From the NCBI RefSeq assembly GCF_900113085.1, contig NZ_FOOC01000003.1, positions 186,001 through 250,000 on the forward strand: a stretch of DNA of 64,000 nucleotides, in the 5' to 3' direction. The notes under the pieces were generated by a model. The model made no database searches, was not told where the DNA came from, and saw nothing but the letters and a program-made list of their open reading frames with translations. Within the stretch, counting starts at the first letter, position 1, and each line of letters starts with the position of its first letter. The position numbers and the translations under genes were made by a program. The stretch is from Fontimonas thermophila (GTDB taxonomy: Bacteria; Pseudomonadota; Gammaproteobacteria; Nevskiales; Nevskiaceae). This document shows positions 45,202 to 54,914 of the stretch, one piece after another.

Positions 45202-46338
45202 TCAGCGCCCGACCAGCGAGCGCGCGATGACCTCCTTCATGATTTCGGAGGTTCCGCCGTAAATGCGCTGGATGCGCGCATCCGCCCAGTAACGGGAGAT
45301 CGGGTATTCGGTCATGTACCCATAGCCCCCGAACAGCTGCAGGCAGGCATCGGTGACGCGGCCTTCCATTTCGGTGGTCGCGAGCTTGACCATTGCGGCG
45401 GTCGGCACGTCGAGCGTGCCCTGCGCGTATTGCGCCGTGCATTTCTCGACGAAGGCGCGGTGCACCTCGATGTCCGTCTTGCAGCTCGCGAGCACGAAGC
45501 GGGTATTCTGGAAACTCGCGATCGGCTGGCCGAAGGCCTTGCGCTGGGTCACGTATTCGATCGTTTTCTCGAGCGCGCCCTGGGCGTGGCCGACCGCGGA
45601 TACCGCGAGCACCAGGCGTTCGCGCGGCAGCTCGTCGATCAGATGGCCAAAGCCGCCGCCGATACGGCCCAGCACCTCGCTTTTGTGCACGCGCACGTTG
45701 TCGAAGAACAGCTCGGAGGTGTCCGCCGCCTGCAAACCGGCTTTCTCCAGATTGCGGCCGCGCTTGCAGCCCGGCAGGGTGGTGTCGACGGTGAACAGGG
45801 TCGTGCCCTTGGCGCCGGCCTTGGGGTCGGTTTTGGTCGCAAGCACAATCACGCCCGCGTTCTGGCCGTTGGTGATGAAGGTCTTGGAGCCGTTGATGAT
45901 GTAATAGTCGCCATCGGCAATGGCCGTGGTCTTGATGCCTTGCAGGTCGGACCCCGCTCCCGGCTCGGTCATGCCGATCGCCCCGATGCACTCGCCGCGG
46001 GCCATGCGTGGCAGATACTTGCGCTTCTGCTCCTCGGTTCCCAGGTGCAGGATGTAAGGCGCGACGATGTCGGAATGCACGGTGAGATTGGAGGCCAGCG
46101 CCAGAAAGCCCATGCGCGCGGCTTCTTCGACGACCACGCAGGAGAATGCAAACGGTGCGCCCATGCCGCCGTATTCCTCCGGCTGATCGACGCACAGCAG
46201 GCCTGCGTCCCCCATGGCCCGGTAGAGATCCTTGGGCAGGATGCCGTCTTTCTCCCACTGCTCGTAATGGGGTTCGACATGCGCTTTGAGGAAGCGGATG
46301 ACGGTGTCGCGGAACAGCTGCAGTTCTTCGTTATGCAT
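45202..46338 (-). CDS. Acyl-CoA dehydrogenase
   Basis: The 378-residue flavoprotein has the full acyl-CoA dehydrogenase layout. There is a helical N-terminal domain, then the FAD-binding signature [17 protein letters not shown] and [16 protein letters not shown], and a C-terminal helical domain ending [22 protein letters not shown]. The catalytic Glu region matches YGGTSEI. It oxidises an acyl-CoA to the trans-2-enoyl-CoA and passes electrons to ETF. Chain-length or branched-chain specificity cannot be judged. A LysR gene follows and a small exported protein precedes it. Confidence 0.95.
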   Translation of the reverse strand: MHNEELQLFRDTVIRFLKAHVEPHYEQWEKDGILPKDLYRAMGDAGLLCVDQPEEYGGMGAPFAFSCVVVEEAARMGFLALASNLTVHSDIVAPYILHLGTEEQKRKYLPRMARGECIGAIGMTEPGAGSDLQGIKTTAIADGDYYIINGSKTFITNGQNAGVIVLATKTDPKAGAKGTTLFTVDTTLPGCKRGRNLEKAGLQAADTSELFFDNVRVHKSEVLGRIGGGFGHLIDELPRERLVLAVSAVGHAQGALEKTIEYVTQRKAFGQPIASFQNTRFVLASCKTDIEVHRAFVEKCTAQYAQGTLDVPTAAMVKLATTEMEGRVTDACLQLFGGYGYMTEYPISRYWADARIQRIYGGTSEIMKEVIARSLVGR

Positions 46339-46365
46339 GATTGGTCTTAGCGAGAAGATGGGAAA

Positions 46366-46827
46366 TCACGGACAGGGCCGGCGTTTCATCGGGAAGTTCA
46401 GGCGCATGGTCTGACCGTTGGATTGACCCTCGATGCGGGCATTGAGGGCATCCGGAGGCACGAATTCGTAACTGATGCGCGAGGGAAAGGCGTTGTCGGG
46501 GTTTTCGAAGACCGCGCGCGTGCCGTCGGCGACGATGCTGTTGAAGCGGACTTCGTTTTCGCCTTGCGGCAGCGCGATGTAGTCGAAGCCGCCGCCGCTG
46601 GTGACGATGCGCATGAATTCGAATTCGCGGGTAAAGCCGTCGGCGATGCGGCGCGACACACCGACAATGTTGTTGCCGGTCGGGGCGCTCCACATTTCCT
46701 CGTAGCGGCCGTTGTCGGTGTCAAAGCCCCAGCAGCCGGCCAGCCACTTGAATTGATCGACGCGTGCGGCTTCGGCGTGCACGACGGTGCTTGCGAGTAA
46801 CGCAGCGATGGCAGTGATCCGATGCAT
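46366..46827 (-). CDS. Exported DUF6265-like protein
   Basis: ATG 46827 gives 153 residues and has CCGGAGAT upstream; a TTG two codons earlier is less likely. A signal peptide ends near VVHAEA. The mature domain begins FKWLAGCWGFDTDNGRYEEMWSAPTGNNIVGVSR, the pattern of DUF6265 lipocalin-like beta proteins, and continues with FDYIALPQGENEVRF. Function is unknown; a small periplasmic ligand-binding barrel is inferred. It lies 27 bases before the acyl-CoA dehydrogenase gene. Confidence 0.8.
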   Translation of the reverse strand: MHRITAIAALLASTVVHAEAARVDQFKWLAGCWGFDTDNGRYEEMWSAPTGNNIVGVSRRIADGFTREFEFMRIVTSGGGFDYIALPQGENEVRFNSIVADGTRAVFENPDNAFPSRISYEFVPPDALNARIEGQSNGQTMRLNFPMKRRPCP

Positions 46828-46886
46828 GGCCAATCTCCGGTGCCGGGTGCGCGCTGCAATGATACCGGCGCGCGCGGCAGCGGGGG

Positions 46887-47789
46887 TTAGTCGCGGTAGC
46901 GTTTGAGCAGATCGCCGTAGGCGTCGATGCGGCGGTCACGCAGGAACGGCCACCAGCGGCGCACGTTCTCGCTGCGGGCAAGATCGAGGTCGACGACGAG
47001 CAGAGCCGGATCCTCGCCGGCGGCGGCGAGGATTTCGCCCTGCGGCCCCGCGGCGAAGCTGTGCCCCCAGAACTGCGCGCCCGGCCACTGTCCGGTGGGA
47101 TCTGCCTCGAAGCCAACACGATTGGCGACCAGCACTGGCAGGCCATTGGCGACGGCGTGCGCACGCTGGATCGTGATCCAGGCATCACGCTGGCGCGCGC
47201 GTTCCTCGGCGCTGTCCTGCGGATTCCAGCCGATTGCGGTCGGATAGAGCAGCAGTTCGGCGCCGGCGAGCGCCATCAGGCGCGCGGCCTCTGGATACCA
47301 CTGGTCCCAGCACACCAACACGCCGAGCGTGCCCAGACTGGTTCTGACGGGCTGGAAGCCGCCGCGGCCATCGATGGGTGCATCGCCAGGGGTGAAGTAG
47401 AACTTTTCGTAGTAGCCCGGATCGTCCGGAATGTGCATCTTGCGGTAAGTGCCGGCGATGCGGCCATCGCGGTCGAACACCACGGCGGTGTTGTGATAAA
47501 GCCCTGGCGCACGGCGTTCGAACAAACTGCCCACGATGACCACGCCCAGCTCCGAGGCAAGCGCGGCCAGGAATTCGGATGAAGGCCCTGGAATCGGTTC
47601 GGCCAGGTCGAACAGCTCGGTCGATTCGTGCTGGCAGAAATAAAGGCTGGTGTGCAGCTCCTGCAGCAGCACCAGTTGCGCACCCTGCGCCGCGGCTGCG
47701 CGGATGGCGGTTTCGGAGGTCTTCAGGTTGGCTCGGGCATCGTCGGTGCAGGCCTGCTGCACGATGCCGGCACGAAGGATTTTGCTCAT
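46887..47789 (-). CDS. aguB: N-carbamoylputrescine amidase
   Basis: The 300-residue carbon-nitrogen hydrolase has the Glu-Lys-Cys triad: Glu44 (LLQELHTS), Lys117 (YRKMHIPD) and Cys160 (VLVCWDQWYPE). WNPQDSAEERARQRDAW and ANGLPVLVANRVG match AguB. It converts N-carbamoylputrescine to putrescine, ammonia and CO2. The ATG at 47789 overlaps the aguA stop by 4 bases, so the two consecutive enzymes of the agmatine route are translationally coupled. Confidence 0.96.
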   Translation of the reverse strand: MSKILRAGIVQQACTDDARANLKTSETAIRAAAAQGAQLVLLQELHTSLYFCQHESTELFDLAEPIPGPSSEFLAALASELGVVIVGSLFERRAPGLYHNTAVVFDRDGRIAGTYRKMHIPDDPGYYEKFYFTPGDAPIDGRGGFQPVRTSLGTLGVLVCWDQWYPEAARLMALAGAELLLYPTAIGWNPQDSAEERARQRDAWITIQRAHAVANGLPVLVANRVGFEADPTGQWPGAQFWGHSFAAGPQGEILAAAGEDPALLVVDLDLARSENVRRWWPFLRDRRIDAYGDLLKRYRD

Positions 47790-48820
47790 GCGGGCGCGCT
47801 GGGAATCTGCATGGTCACGCAGTGCAGGCTGCCATACTGCTGAATCAGCGGCCGGCAATCAATGCCGATGATCTCGCGCTGCGGAAAACAGCCGCGCAGG
47901 CGCTCCAGGGCGATGGCATCGTGTGCATCGGCGTAGGTCGGCACCAGCACCGCGCCGTTGATGATCAGGAAATTCGGATAGCCGGCGGGGAGGCGGCGGC
48001 CATCGGTATCGAAGATCGGATCGGGCAGCGGCAGCGGCACCAGGCGGTAGGGTGCGCCGTCGCGTGTCCGCAGCGCGCGCAGCTCCGCCTCCATCGCCTT
48101 GAGCGTTTCGTAATGCGCATCGCTGCGATCCTCGCAGGCTTGATAGGCAATCGTGCGTGCATCGCAGAAACGCGCGAGTGTGTCGATGTGGCCGTCGGTG
48201 TCGTCGCCGATCAAATCCCCATGCCGCAGCCACAGTACGCGCTCAAGACCAAACCAATTCTTGAGCTTTTCTTCGATCTGGGTTTTGTCGAATTGGGGAT
48301 TGCGGGTCGGCGCGAGCAGGCAGCGTTCCGTGGTCAGCAAGGTGCCGTGCCCGTCCGACTCGATCGCGCCTCCCTCGAGAACGAAGTCCACGGATTCTAC
48401 CGGCGCACTGAGCGCGCCGCGTGCGGCCAGACATCGGGTGATCTGGTTGTCCAGATGGGCCTCGAACTTGTTGCCCCAGCCATTGAAGACGAAATCGAGA
48501 TGGACGGGGCTGCCATTGCGAAAGACCGTGATCGGACCGTGGTCACGGGCCCAGACGTCGTTGGCGGGCACGCACTCCAAGCGCAGGCGCTGCGGTGGTA
48601 CGCCGGCATCGACGAGACGGCGACGCAGGGACTGCGCGTCCTCGCCGCAGGCGATGATCAGCGGCTCGAAGCGCGTGATCGCCACAGCGATGGCGATGAA
48701 GCACGCCTCCACCGCATCGAACTGCCGGGCGAAATCACCGTCTGGTCGCGGCCAGGTGAGCTGCACGGCGCTCTGGGGTGCCCATTCGGCAGGCAGCACG
48801 GTCGTCGGGGATGGCGTCAT
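47786..48820 (-). CDS. aguA: Agmatine deiminase
   Basis: The 344-residue member of the guanidino-modifying superfamily hydrolyses agmatine to N-carbamoylputrescine. Substrate-site segments are NDVWARDHGPI, VLEGGAIESDGHGTLLTT and the His-containing HGDLIGDDTDGHID. The nucleophile is Cys334 in GSLHCVTMQIP close to the C-terminus. ATG 48820 gives the usual start; upstream open frame is non-conserved. It is followed by aguB, forming a two-gene putrescine unit, and is separated from the gene upstream by an intrinsic terminator. Confidence 0.96.
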   Translation of the reverse strand: MTPSPTTVLPAEWAPQSAVQLTWPRPDGDFARQFDAVEACFIAIAVAITRFEPLIIACGEDAQSLRRRLVDAGVPPQRLRLECVPANDVWARDHGPITVFRNGSPVHLDFVFNGWGNKFEAHLDNQITRCLAARGALSAPVESVDFVLEGGAIESDGHGTLLTTERCLLAPTRNPQFDKTQIEEKLKNWFGLERVLWLRHGDLIGDDTDGHIDTLARFCDARTIAYQACEDRSDAHYETLKAMEAELRALRTRDGAPYRLVPLPLPDPIFDTDGRRLPAGYPNFLIINGAVLVPTYADAHDAIALERLRGCFPQREIIGIDCRPLIQQYGSLHCVTMQIPSAPA

Positions 48821-48829
48821 CGCGGGTGT

Positions 48830-48860
48830 ACCAAACGAAACGGGGCGCCGATGCGCCCCG
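48830..48860 (-). terminator. Intrinsic terminator upstream of aguA
   Basis: CGGGGCGC-CGAT-GCGCCCCG is a perfect 8-bp stem with a tetraloop (48841-48860). On the minus strand it is followed by TTTCGTTTGGT. It ends the small exported-protein gene and insulates aguA. Confidence 0.65.
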
Positions 48861-48882
48861 GTGCTCAAAAGCGGCGCGGATT

Positions 48883-49215
48883 TTACGGAGCGGTTTTCAG
48901 TTCGTCCACGTGGTGCAGTGGTGCCGGCGCATCCCGGACGACGACGTCGATGACCCAATTCTGTTCGAAGAACACCGACCAGCCCGGGTAATCCCAGCGG
49001 ATGATGGGCGGATGGCGCGGGCTGCCGCCGCCAGCCGGTGCGTGGCGGACGGTCGGTTCGCCGTAGGCCTTGAGCACGGCGGCTTGGGACATCCCGCGCT
49101 GCGGCAGTTCGGCAGGGACCGCGGCGCTGCCGGGCAGTGCCAAAACTTCCGCATATCCGGCAGCAGACAGTGCCGCAACACCAATCGCTGCAAACCAGCG
49201 GAGAACCTTGTGCAT
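48883..49215 (-). CDS. Small exported protein with BamE-like pattern
   Basis: ATG 49215 gives 110 residues with a signal peptide ending near AAGYA. The mature part contains RGMSQAAVLKAYGEPTVRHA, IIRWDYPGWSVFFEQNWVIDVV, a GM...V...GEP...W.Y...V.F pattern like BamE/OmlA domains and like the C-terminal module of the DUF4124 protein at 41924. The family is common in gammaproteobacteria but I know of no assigned function. An intrinsic terminator follows, so it is monocistronic. Confidence 0.75.
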   Translation of the reverse strand: MHKVLRWFAAIGVAALSAAGYAEVLALPGSAAVPAELPQRGMSQAAVLKAYGEPTVRHAPAGGGSPRHPPIIRWDYPGWSVFFEQNWVIDVVVRDAPAPLHHVDELKTAP

Positions 49216-49317
49216 GGGCAAGCGAGTCAGGAAAGTCGCAGGCCGACTATAGCACCGTGATCCATTCCGCAACACCGCTGCGGTCATCCCGATTGGCGGG
49301 AGCTGTGGATGGGCTAA

Positions 49318-49539
49318 TCTCGCACCGCAAGACTAACCATCGATTATCTCGCTGCCGGGATCGCCCGTTTAACCGATGTTTCCGCAAGCGGGCAATCGCC
49401 GACCCTTGGTGTGCCGGTGGAGGTGCTGTTCTACCCGGCAAGCTGGCTCGAACTCGCCATCCACGGCAATTTCAATCCGGACAGCGATTTCGCCGGCGTC
49501 ACGCTCGCCATCGCCTTTGGACGGGAGCGCGCCCGCTAA
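49318..49539 (+). pseudogene. Remnant of an outer-membrane-type protein gene (C-terminal end)
   Basis: In the 386-base gap before lolC, one frame stays open from 49318 to TAA 49537-49539 and reads as beta-strand-like protein, including LTIDYLAAGIARL, VEVLFYPASWLELAI and FAGVTLAIAFGRER. No ATG start exists; a TAA at 49315-49317 cuts the frame and the sequence before it is not coding-like. The only plausible start, GTG 49411, would give 42 residues beginning in mid-strand with no signal peptide. This looks like the 3' end of a decayed membrane-protein gene. The rest of the gap shows no other gene. Confidence 0.45.
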
Positions 49540-49601
49540 TCATCGTCTCTTCTGGGTGCGGGGGCCGATTTTTGCGCGGCTTGTGGTCTAATTGCGCGCG
49601 C

Positions 49602-50841
49602 ATGCACCATCCATATGAACTCTACGCCGGTTTGCGCTATACGCGCGCCAAGCGGCGCAACCACTTCATTTCGTTCATCTCCTTGGTGTCGATGCTCGGC
49701 ATCGCCATCGGTGTGACGGCCCTGATCACCGTGCTGTCGGTGATGAACGGTTTCGAACGCGAGTTGCGCACCCGCATCCTCGGCATGGCTTCGCACGCGA
49801 CGATCTCGGCATTCCGGGGCGGTTTGGACAACTGGCGCGCAGTCGCCGAGCAGGCTGCACACCATCCACAGATCGCTGCGCTGGCGCCCTACATCGAGGG
49901 CGAGGGCATGGTCAAGATCGGCGGCGAACTGTCGGGCACGCTGTTGCGCGGCATCCTGCCGGAGGAGGAAATCCGGGTATCGGACATCGGCCAGCACATG
50001 AAAGCCGGTTCGCTCGACACGCTTACGCCGGGGTCCTACAACATCGTGCTCGGGTATGAACTGGCCACCGCGCTCGGTGCGACCCTGGGCGACAAGATCG
50101 ACCTGATGATTCCGCAGGCGAGCGTGACGCCGGCTGGCGTTTTGCCGCGCTTCCGCCGTTTCACCGTCACCGGCGTATTCCGCGTCGGCATGTATGAATT
50201 CGACCGCGGGCTGGTGCTGATTCATCTCGCCGATGCGCAGGCGCTGCTGCGCATGGGGGAATCGGTGACCGGCGTGCGCTTGAGGCTGCACGATCTGTTC
50301 GACGCGCCGCGTGTCGCGCGCGAGCTCGCCGGCGAACTGCCGGGTATGTACTACGTCAACGACTGGACGCGCAGCCACGCCAATTTCTTCCGCGCCGTGC
50401 GCACCGAGAAAATGGTCATGTTCATCATCCTGTCCCTGATCGTCGGGGTTGCGGCGTTCAACATCGTCTCGACGCTGGTCATGGTGGTGCAGGACAAGCA
50501 GGCCGACATCGCCATCCTGCGCACGCTCGGCGCCACCCCGCGTTCGATCATGGCGATCTTCATGGTCCAGGGTTCGATCATCGGGGTCGTCGGCACGCTG
50601 CTCGGTGTCGCCGGCGGTATCGCGCTCGCGCTCAATGTCGAGAGCCTGGTGCCTTTGCTCGAACGGCTCACGGGGCAGCACTTCCTGTCGCCCGACGTTT
50701 ACTACATCAGCGACCTGCCGTCGGAACTCAAATCGACGGATGTCGTGCGTATTGCTGCACTGTCATTGAGCCTGGGTCTGCTGTCGACGCTGTATCCGGC
50801 CTGGCGCGCATCGCGGGTGCAGCCGGCGGAGGCGCTGCGCT

Positions 50842-50849
<8 letters not shown>
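49602..50849 (+). CDS. lolC: Lipoprotein-releasing system membrane subunit LolC/LolE
   Basis: The 415-residue inner membrane protein has the FtsX/MacB layout. There is one N-terminal helix ([29 protein letters not shown]), a large periplasmic domain to about residue 265, and three further helices including [23 protein letters not shown]. With LolD it extracts mature lipoproteins from the inner membrane and passes them to LolA. Only one such gene is present, so a LolC/LolE homodimer (LolF-like arrangement) is possible. The ATG at 49602 is the family start, and lolD overlaps its end by 8 bases. Confidence 0.95.
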
Positions 50850-51528
<679 letters not shown>

Positions 51529-51564
51529 AGAGCCGCTGCGCGCGGTTTGGAGCAGGGAGGGGAT

Positions 51565-53862
51565 GTGGACGCAGCCGTAGCGGGCCACTGCCGCCGTGCG
51601 CATGAGCCAGTCGATGTGCGGCTGCTCGTGCTGGCGCTGAGCGCCGGTGTGCTGGCTGTACTGATGCTGCCGCGGCTACCACCGGCGGCCGTGCTCGCCG
51701 CGCTGGCGCTGCCGGCTCTCTGGCCGTGGCGCGGGCGCAGTCTGTGGGGGGCTTTTGCCCTCGGCGTCCTCGTCTGTAGCTGGCAGGGACAGCGGTATCT
51801 CGATGCGCGCTGGCCGGCCGATCGCCATGGCGAGATCCTGTGGGTGGACGGCACCATCGCATCATTGCCCGAACGCCGGCCCACCGCGGAATCCGGGCGT
51901 TCCGACTGGCGGTTTGTTTTTGCGCCGCACTCTTCCGCGCTGCCGCGGCGTCTGCGCGTATCCTGGTACCAGAGCGATGAGATCGTGATGGCCGGCGAGT
52001 GCTGGCGCTTGCAGCTCAAGCTGCGCGCTGTGCACGGATCGCTCAATCCGGGAGGGTTTGATTACGAGGGCTGGCTGCTGCGCGATGGCATCGGCGCGCT
52101 GGCAACGGTGCGCGAGGCACACCGGTGTGAGGACGGCGATCGCGGGCATTGGATTTTGCGGCTGCGCCAGCGCATCGTCGATCGCCTGCGCGCCGAACTC
52201 GGCGATACGCGTGCCGCCGCTCTGGCGGCAGCCCTGACCGTCGGCGACACCTCGGGTCTGCGCGATGCGGATTGGCGCACGTTCCGTGTGACGGGCACGA
52301 CGCATTTGATCGCGATCTCGGGCTTCAATCTCGCGATCGTCGCCGGTTTTGCCTTCTTTCTGCTGCGCTGGGGCTGGTCGCTGTGGCCGCGGCTATGCCT
52401 TGCGCTGCCAGCGCAAAGGTTTGCGCTGGCCGGTTCAGGGGTCGTTGCCGTGGGTTACGCCTTGCTCGCCGGTTTCGAGGCGCCGGTGACACGGGCGCTG
52501 ATCATGCTGCTGGTTCTGATCGCATCGGCGGCCGTGCACCGGCTGCATGAGCCGACCCGGGCACTAGCCTATGCCTGGGGGTTGATTTTGTTGTTCGATC
52601 CGTTCGCGGCCCTGTCACCGGGTTTGTGGCTGTCGTTTGCGGCCGTCACTGCGATTTTCTACGTGAGCCTCGGGCGGCTGCGCGCCGAGCGGCCATGGCT
52701 CCTCGCGTTACGCGTGCAGTTGTTTCTTGCACTCGCGCTGATCCCGCTGGGGCTGTACTTCTTCCACGGACTGACCTGGCTTGCGCCATTCGTGAACCTG
52801 ATCGCGGTGCCGCTGGTTAGCGTGCTGACGCCGTTATTGCTGATCGCACAGCTCGGTTTTGCGGTACACGAGGCCGCGGCTCCGGTACTGCATGCCGTTG
52901 GCTGGGTTCTGGAGCAGGGTTACCAGATGCTGGCGTGGTGCGTCGCGCATGCGCCCGCGGCGTGGATTCCGGCGAGTCCGCCGCTGCCGGCGCTGCTCTT
53001 GGGGCTTTTCGGCGCGGTGCTGGTGTTCTTGCCGCGGGGCGTGCCGCTGCGCGCACTGGCCGTCCCCTGTCTTGCGGCGCTCGCGCTGCCGCGCAATGTG
53101 CCCGTCCCGGGCGGACTTGAGCTGACCGCGCTCGATGTCGGCCAGGGTAGTGCGATCGTCGTGCGCACGCGCTCGCACACATTGTTGTTCGACGCCGGTC
53201 CGGCTTACGAAGAGGGCTTCGATGCGGGCCGTTCCGTCGTGGCACCGTATCTGCTCAAACAGGGGATCCGACGCCTCGATCTGCTGATCGTTTCGCACGG
53301 CGACAACGATCATGCCGGTGGGGTTTCCGCGGTGCGGGAGCTGCTCGATGTCCGGGCCGAGATCGGATCGGAGACGGGCAAGCCCTGCATGGACGGTCAG
53401 TCGTGGGATTGGGATGGTGTGCACCTGCAGCTGCTGCATCCGGATGGGCGGCCTTGGTCGGACAACGACCGCTCCTGCGTGCTGCGCATCGACGGTCCGT
53501 TTTCCATACTGCTGCCCGGCGACATCGAGCGCCGTGCCGAGCGCCGCCTGCTCGACATGCATCGGCCGCGCCTGCGTGCGGATGTGTTGCTGAGCCCGCA
53601 TCATGGCAGCCGCAGTTCGTCGGGCGCTGACTTCGTGAGCGCGGTGCAGCCGCAGATCGTCGTGCACACGGCCGGCTGGCGCAACCGCTTCGGCCATCCG
53701 CGCGCCGAGGTCGTGGCCCGCTATGCGGCCATCGGCGCGGCCCAGTACATCACCGGGGTCGAGGGCGCGGTGCACATCGGCCGCGATGCATCCGGTCGCC
53801 TACGGGTTGTCACCTGGCGGCAACGGGCGGCGCGCTGGTGGAACGCTCCGGCAGCGCCATGA
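51565..53862 (+). CDS. comEC: DNA internalization competence protein ComEC/Rec2
   Basis: The 765-residue protein has a DUF4131/OB-like N-terminal region, a multi-helix competence domain (GTTHLIAISGFNLAIVAGF, then FEAPVTRALIMLL) and a C-terminal metallo-beta-lactamase domain (LDVGQGSAIVVRT, SHGDNDHAGG, LLSPHHGS). ComEC forms the inner-membrane channel for single-stranded DNA during natural transformation. The GTG at 51565 has GGGAGGGG upstream and is preferred over a TTG at 51547. Placement after lolCD is common in Xanthomonadales-like genomes. An intact comEC suggests that DNA uptake is possible. Confidence 0.94.
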   Translation: MDAAVAGHCRRAHEPVDVRLLVLALSAGVLAVLMLPRLPPAAVLAALALPALWPWRGRSLWGAFALGVLVCSWQGQRYLDARWPADRHGEILWVDGTIASLPERRPTAESGRSDWRFVFAPHSSALPRRLRVSWYQSDEIVMAGECWRLQLKLRAVHGSLNPGGFDYEGWLLRDGIGALATVREAHRCEDGDRGHWILRLRQRIVDRLRAELGDTRAAALAAALTVGDTSGLRDADWRTFRVTGTTHLIAISGFNLAIVAGFAFFLLRWGWSLWPRLCLALPAQRFALAGSGVVAVGYALLAGFEAPVTRALIMLLVLIASAAVHRLHEPTRALAYAWGLILLFDPFAALSPGLWLSFAAVTAIFYVSLGRLRAERPWLLALRVQLFLALALIPLGLYFFHGLTWLAPFVNLIAVPLVSVLTPLLLIAQLGFAVHEAAAPVLHAVGWVLEQGYQMLAWCVAHAPAAWIPASPPLPALLLGLFGAVLVFLPRGVPLRALAVPCLAALALPRNVPVPGGLELTALDVGQGSAIVVRTRSHTLLFDAGPAYEEGFDAGRSVVAPYLLKQGIRRLDLLIVSHGDNDHAGGVSAVRELLDVRAEIGSETGKPCMDGQSWDWDGVHLQLLHPDGRPWSDNDRSCVLRIDGPFSILLPGDIERRAERRLLDMHRPRLRADVLLSPHHGSRSSSGADFVSAVQPQIVVHTAGWRNRFGHPRAEVVARYAAIGAAQYITGVEGAVHIGRDASGRLRVVTWRQRAARWWNAPAAP

Positions 53863-53892
53863 CCGGCCACAACGTCCGCCGCTGCGGATGAT

Positions 53893-54381
53893 TCAGAGTT
53901 TCGTCGGGTTCGGCGCGTCGCCGTAAACCGCCTTGGGATCGAAGGTTTTTTCGGTTTCCTCGAAGCGCAGTGGACGCACTTCCGGGCCGGGGCCGACCGG
54001 CACCGAGCGATAGAAGCAGGAGCGGAAGCCGACGTGGCAACTTGCATCGCCGACGACATCGACCTTGAGCCAGACTGCATCCTGGTCGTCGTCGATACGC
54101 AGCTCCACCACCTTCTGCACAAGGCCGCTGGTTGCGCCTTTGTGCCAGAGCACCTGGCGCGAACGCGACCAGTAGTGCGCTTCGCCGGTGACGATCGTGC
54201 GCTTGAGCGCCTCGGCATTCATGTAGCCGAGCATCAGCACTTCCCCGGTCTTGGCTGCGGTGGTCACACAGGGGATGAGGCCGTGTTCGTCGAATTTGGG
54301 GGCGAGTTCATGGCCTTCCTCGACCTGTTCGACGCTGACGCGCTTGAAAAAACGGACTTCGGGCGGGGTGTCGGCGGCCAT
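53893..54381 (-). CDS. hisI: Phosphoribosyl-AMP cyclohydrolase HisI with a zinc-site substitution
   Basis: The 162-residue protein opens the purine ring of PR-AMP in histidine synthesis. Family segments are [29 protein letters not shown] and [12 protein letters not shown], with Cys115 and Cys122 as zinc ligands. The metal loop reads IDDDQDAV: Asp97, Asp99 and Asp101 match the magnesium ligands of the usual DCDxD, but the zinc-binding Cys at position 98 is Asp. The protein is also 30-40 residues longer than stand-alone HisI at its two ends. There is no HisE fusion and no other his gene nearby. Confidence 0.9.
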   Translation of the reverse strand: MAADTPPEVRFFKRVSVEQVEEGHELAPKFDEHGLIPCVTTAAKTGEVLMLGYMNAEALKRTIVTGEAHYWSRSRQVLWHKGATSGLVQKVVELRIDDDQDAVWLKVDVVGDASCHVGFRSCFYRSVPVGPGPEVRPLRFEETEKTFDPKAVYGDAPNPTKL

Positions 54382-54446
54382 CGGCGGGCGGCTTGGGGTT
54401 GTAAAAAAGGGGCGCTTTTATACCACAAGCGGCCTGTCGTGGACTT

Positions 54447-54866
54447 TTAGCGCGGCTTGGGGGCGAAGCGGTCGATGATTTTGCCGGCCATACCCCTCGG
54501 TTTATCCGGGGAGCGGGGTGAACCCTCGGGGCCGGGTCCCGGATCGCGGGGTGGACGGCGCACGGGGCCGTCATGATCGGCATCGGGCCGGTCACGGTAA
54601 ACCGGATACGGGGTATAGACCGGATAGGGGTAGTAATAAATCCGGTCGCGATAGTAGAAGTAGTCGGGATAAGCGTAGCGGTACGGACGCACGCCATAGG
54701 GGCCGTCGTAGTCGTAGGGGCCCCAGTACCCCGGAACGATATACGGATCGGTGCGGTAGCCGACCGGTCCGCCCGTGTGCATCGGCTGGCTGGCGCAGCC
54801 GCCGAGCAGGAGCGCTGCCAGCAGCAGCGGCAAGATGCGGTTCGTGTGGCGGATCGGTGAAGCCAT
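54447..54866 (-). CDS. Tyr/Pro-rich lipoprotein
   Basis: The 139-residue product has a lipoprotein signal peptide with lipobox LLGGC (Cys about residue 24). The mature part is a Tyr/Pro-rich, low-complexity stretch, with repeated YPYPVYTPYPVY-type motifs and many Asp-Arg-Pro-Gly residues, then a basic end. No enzyme motif is visible. Such proteins are often outer-membrane-anchored structural or wall-associated lipoproteins, but the role is unknown. It is in the same direction as hisI downstream. Confidence 0.7.
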   Translation of the reverse strand: MASPIRHTNRILPLLLAALLLGGCASQPMHTGGPVGYRTDPYIVPGYWGPYDYDGPYGVRPYRYAYPDYFYYRDRIYYYPYPVYTPYPVYRDRPDADHDGPVRRPPRDPGPGPEGSPRSPDKPRGMAGKIIDRFAPKPR

Positions 54867-54914
54867 GGCACCAGCCTGGCAAAAGCCGATGAATCCAGTC
54901 TGAACGTGCGTCTG

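Noticed and set aside
49411-49539. A genuine 42-residue gene starting at GTG
   Set aside because: No ribosome site, starts in mid-strand, and the protein-like character continues upstream of the GTG, which fits a gene remnant better.
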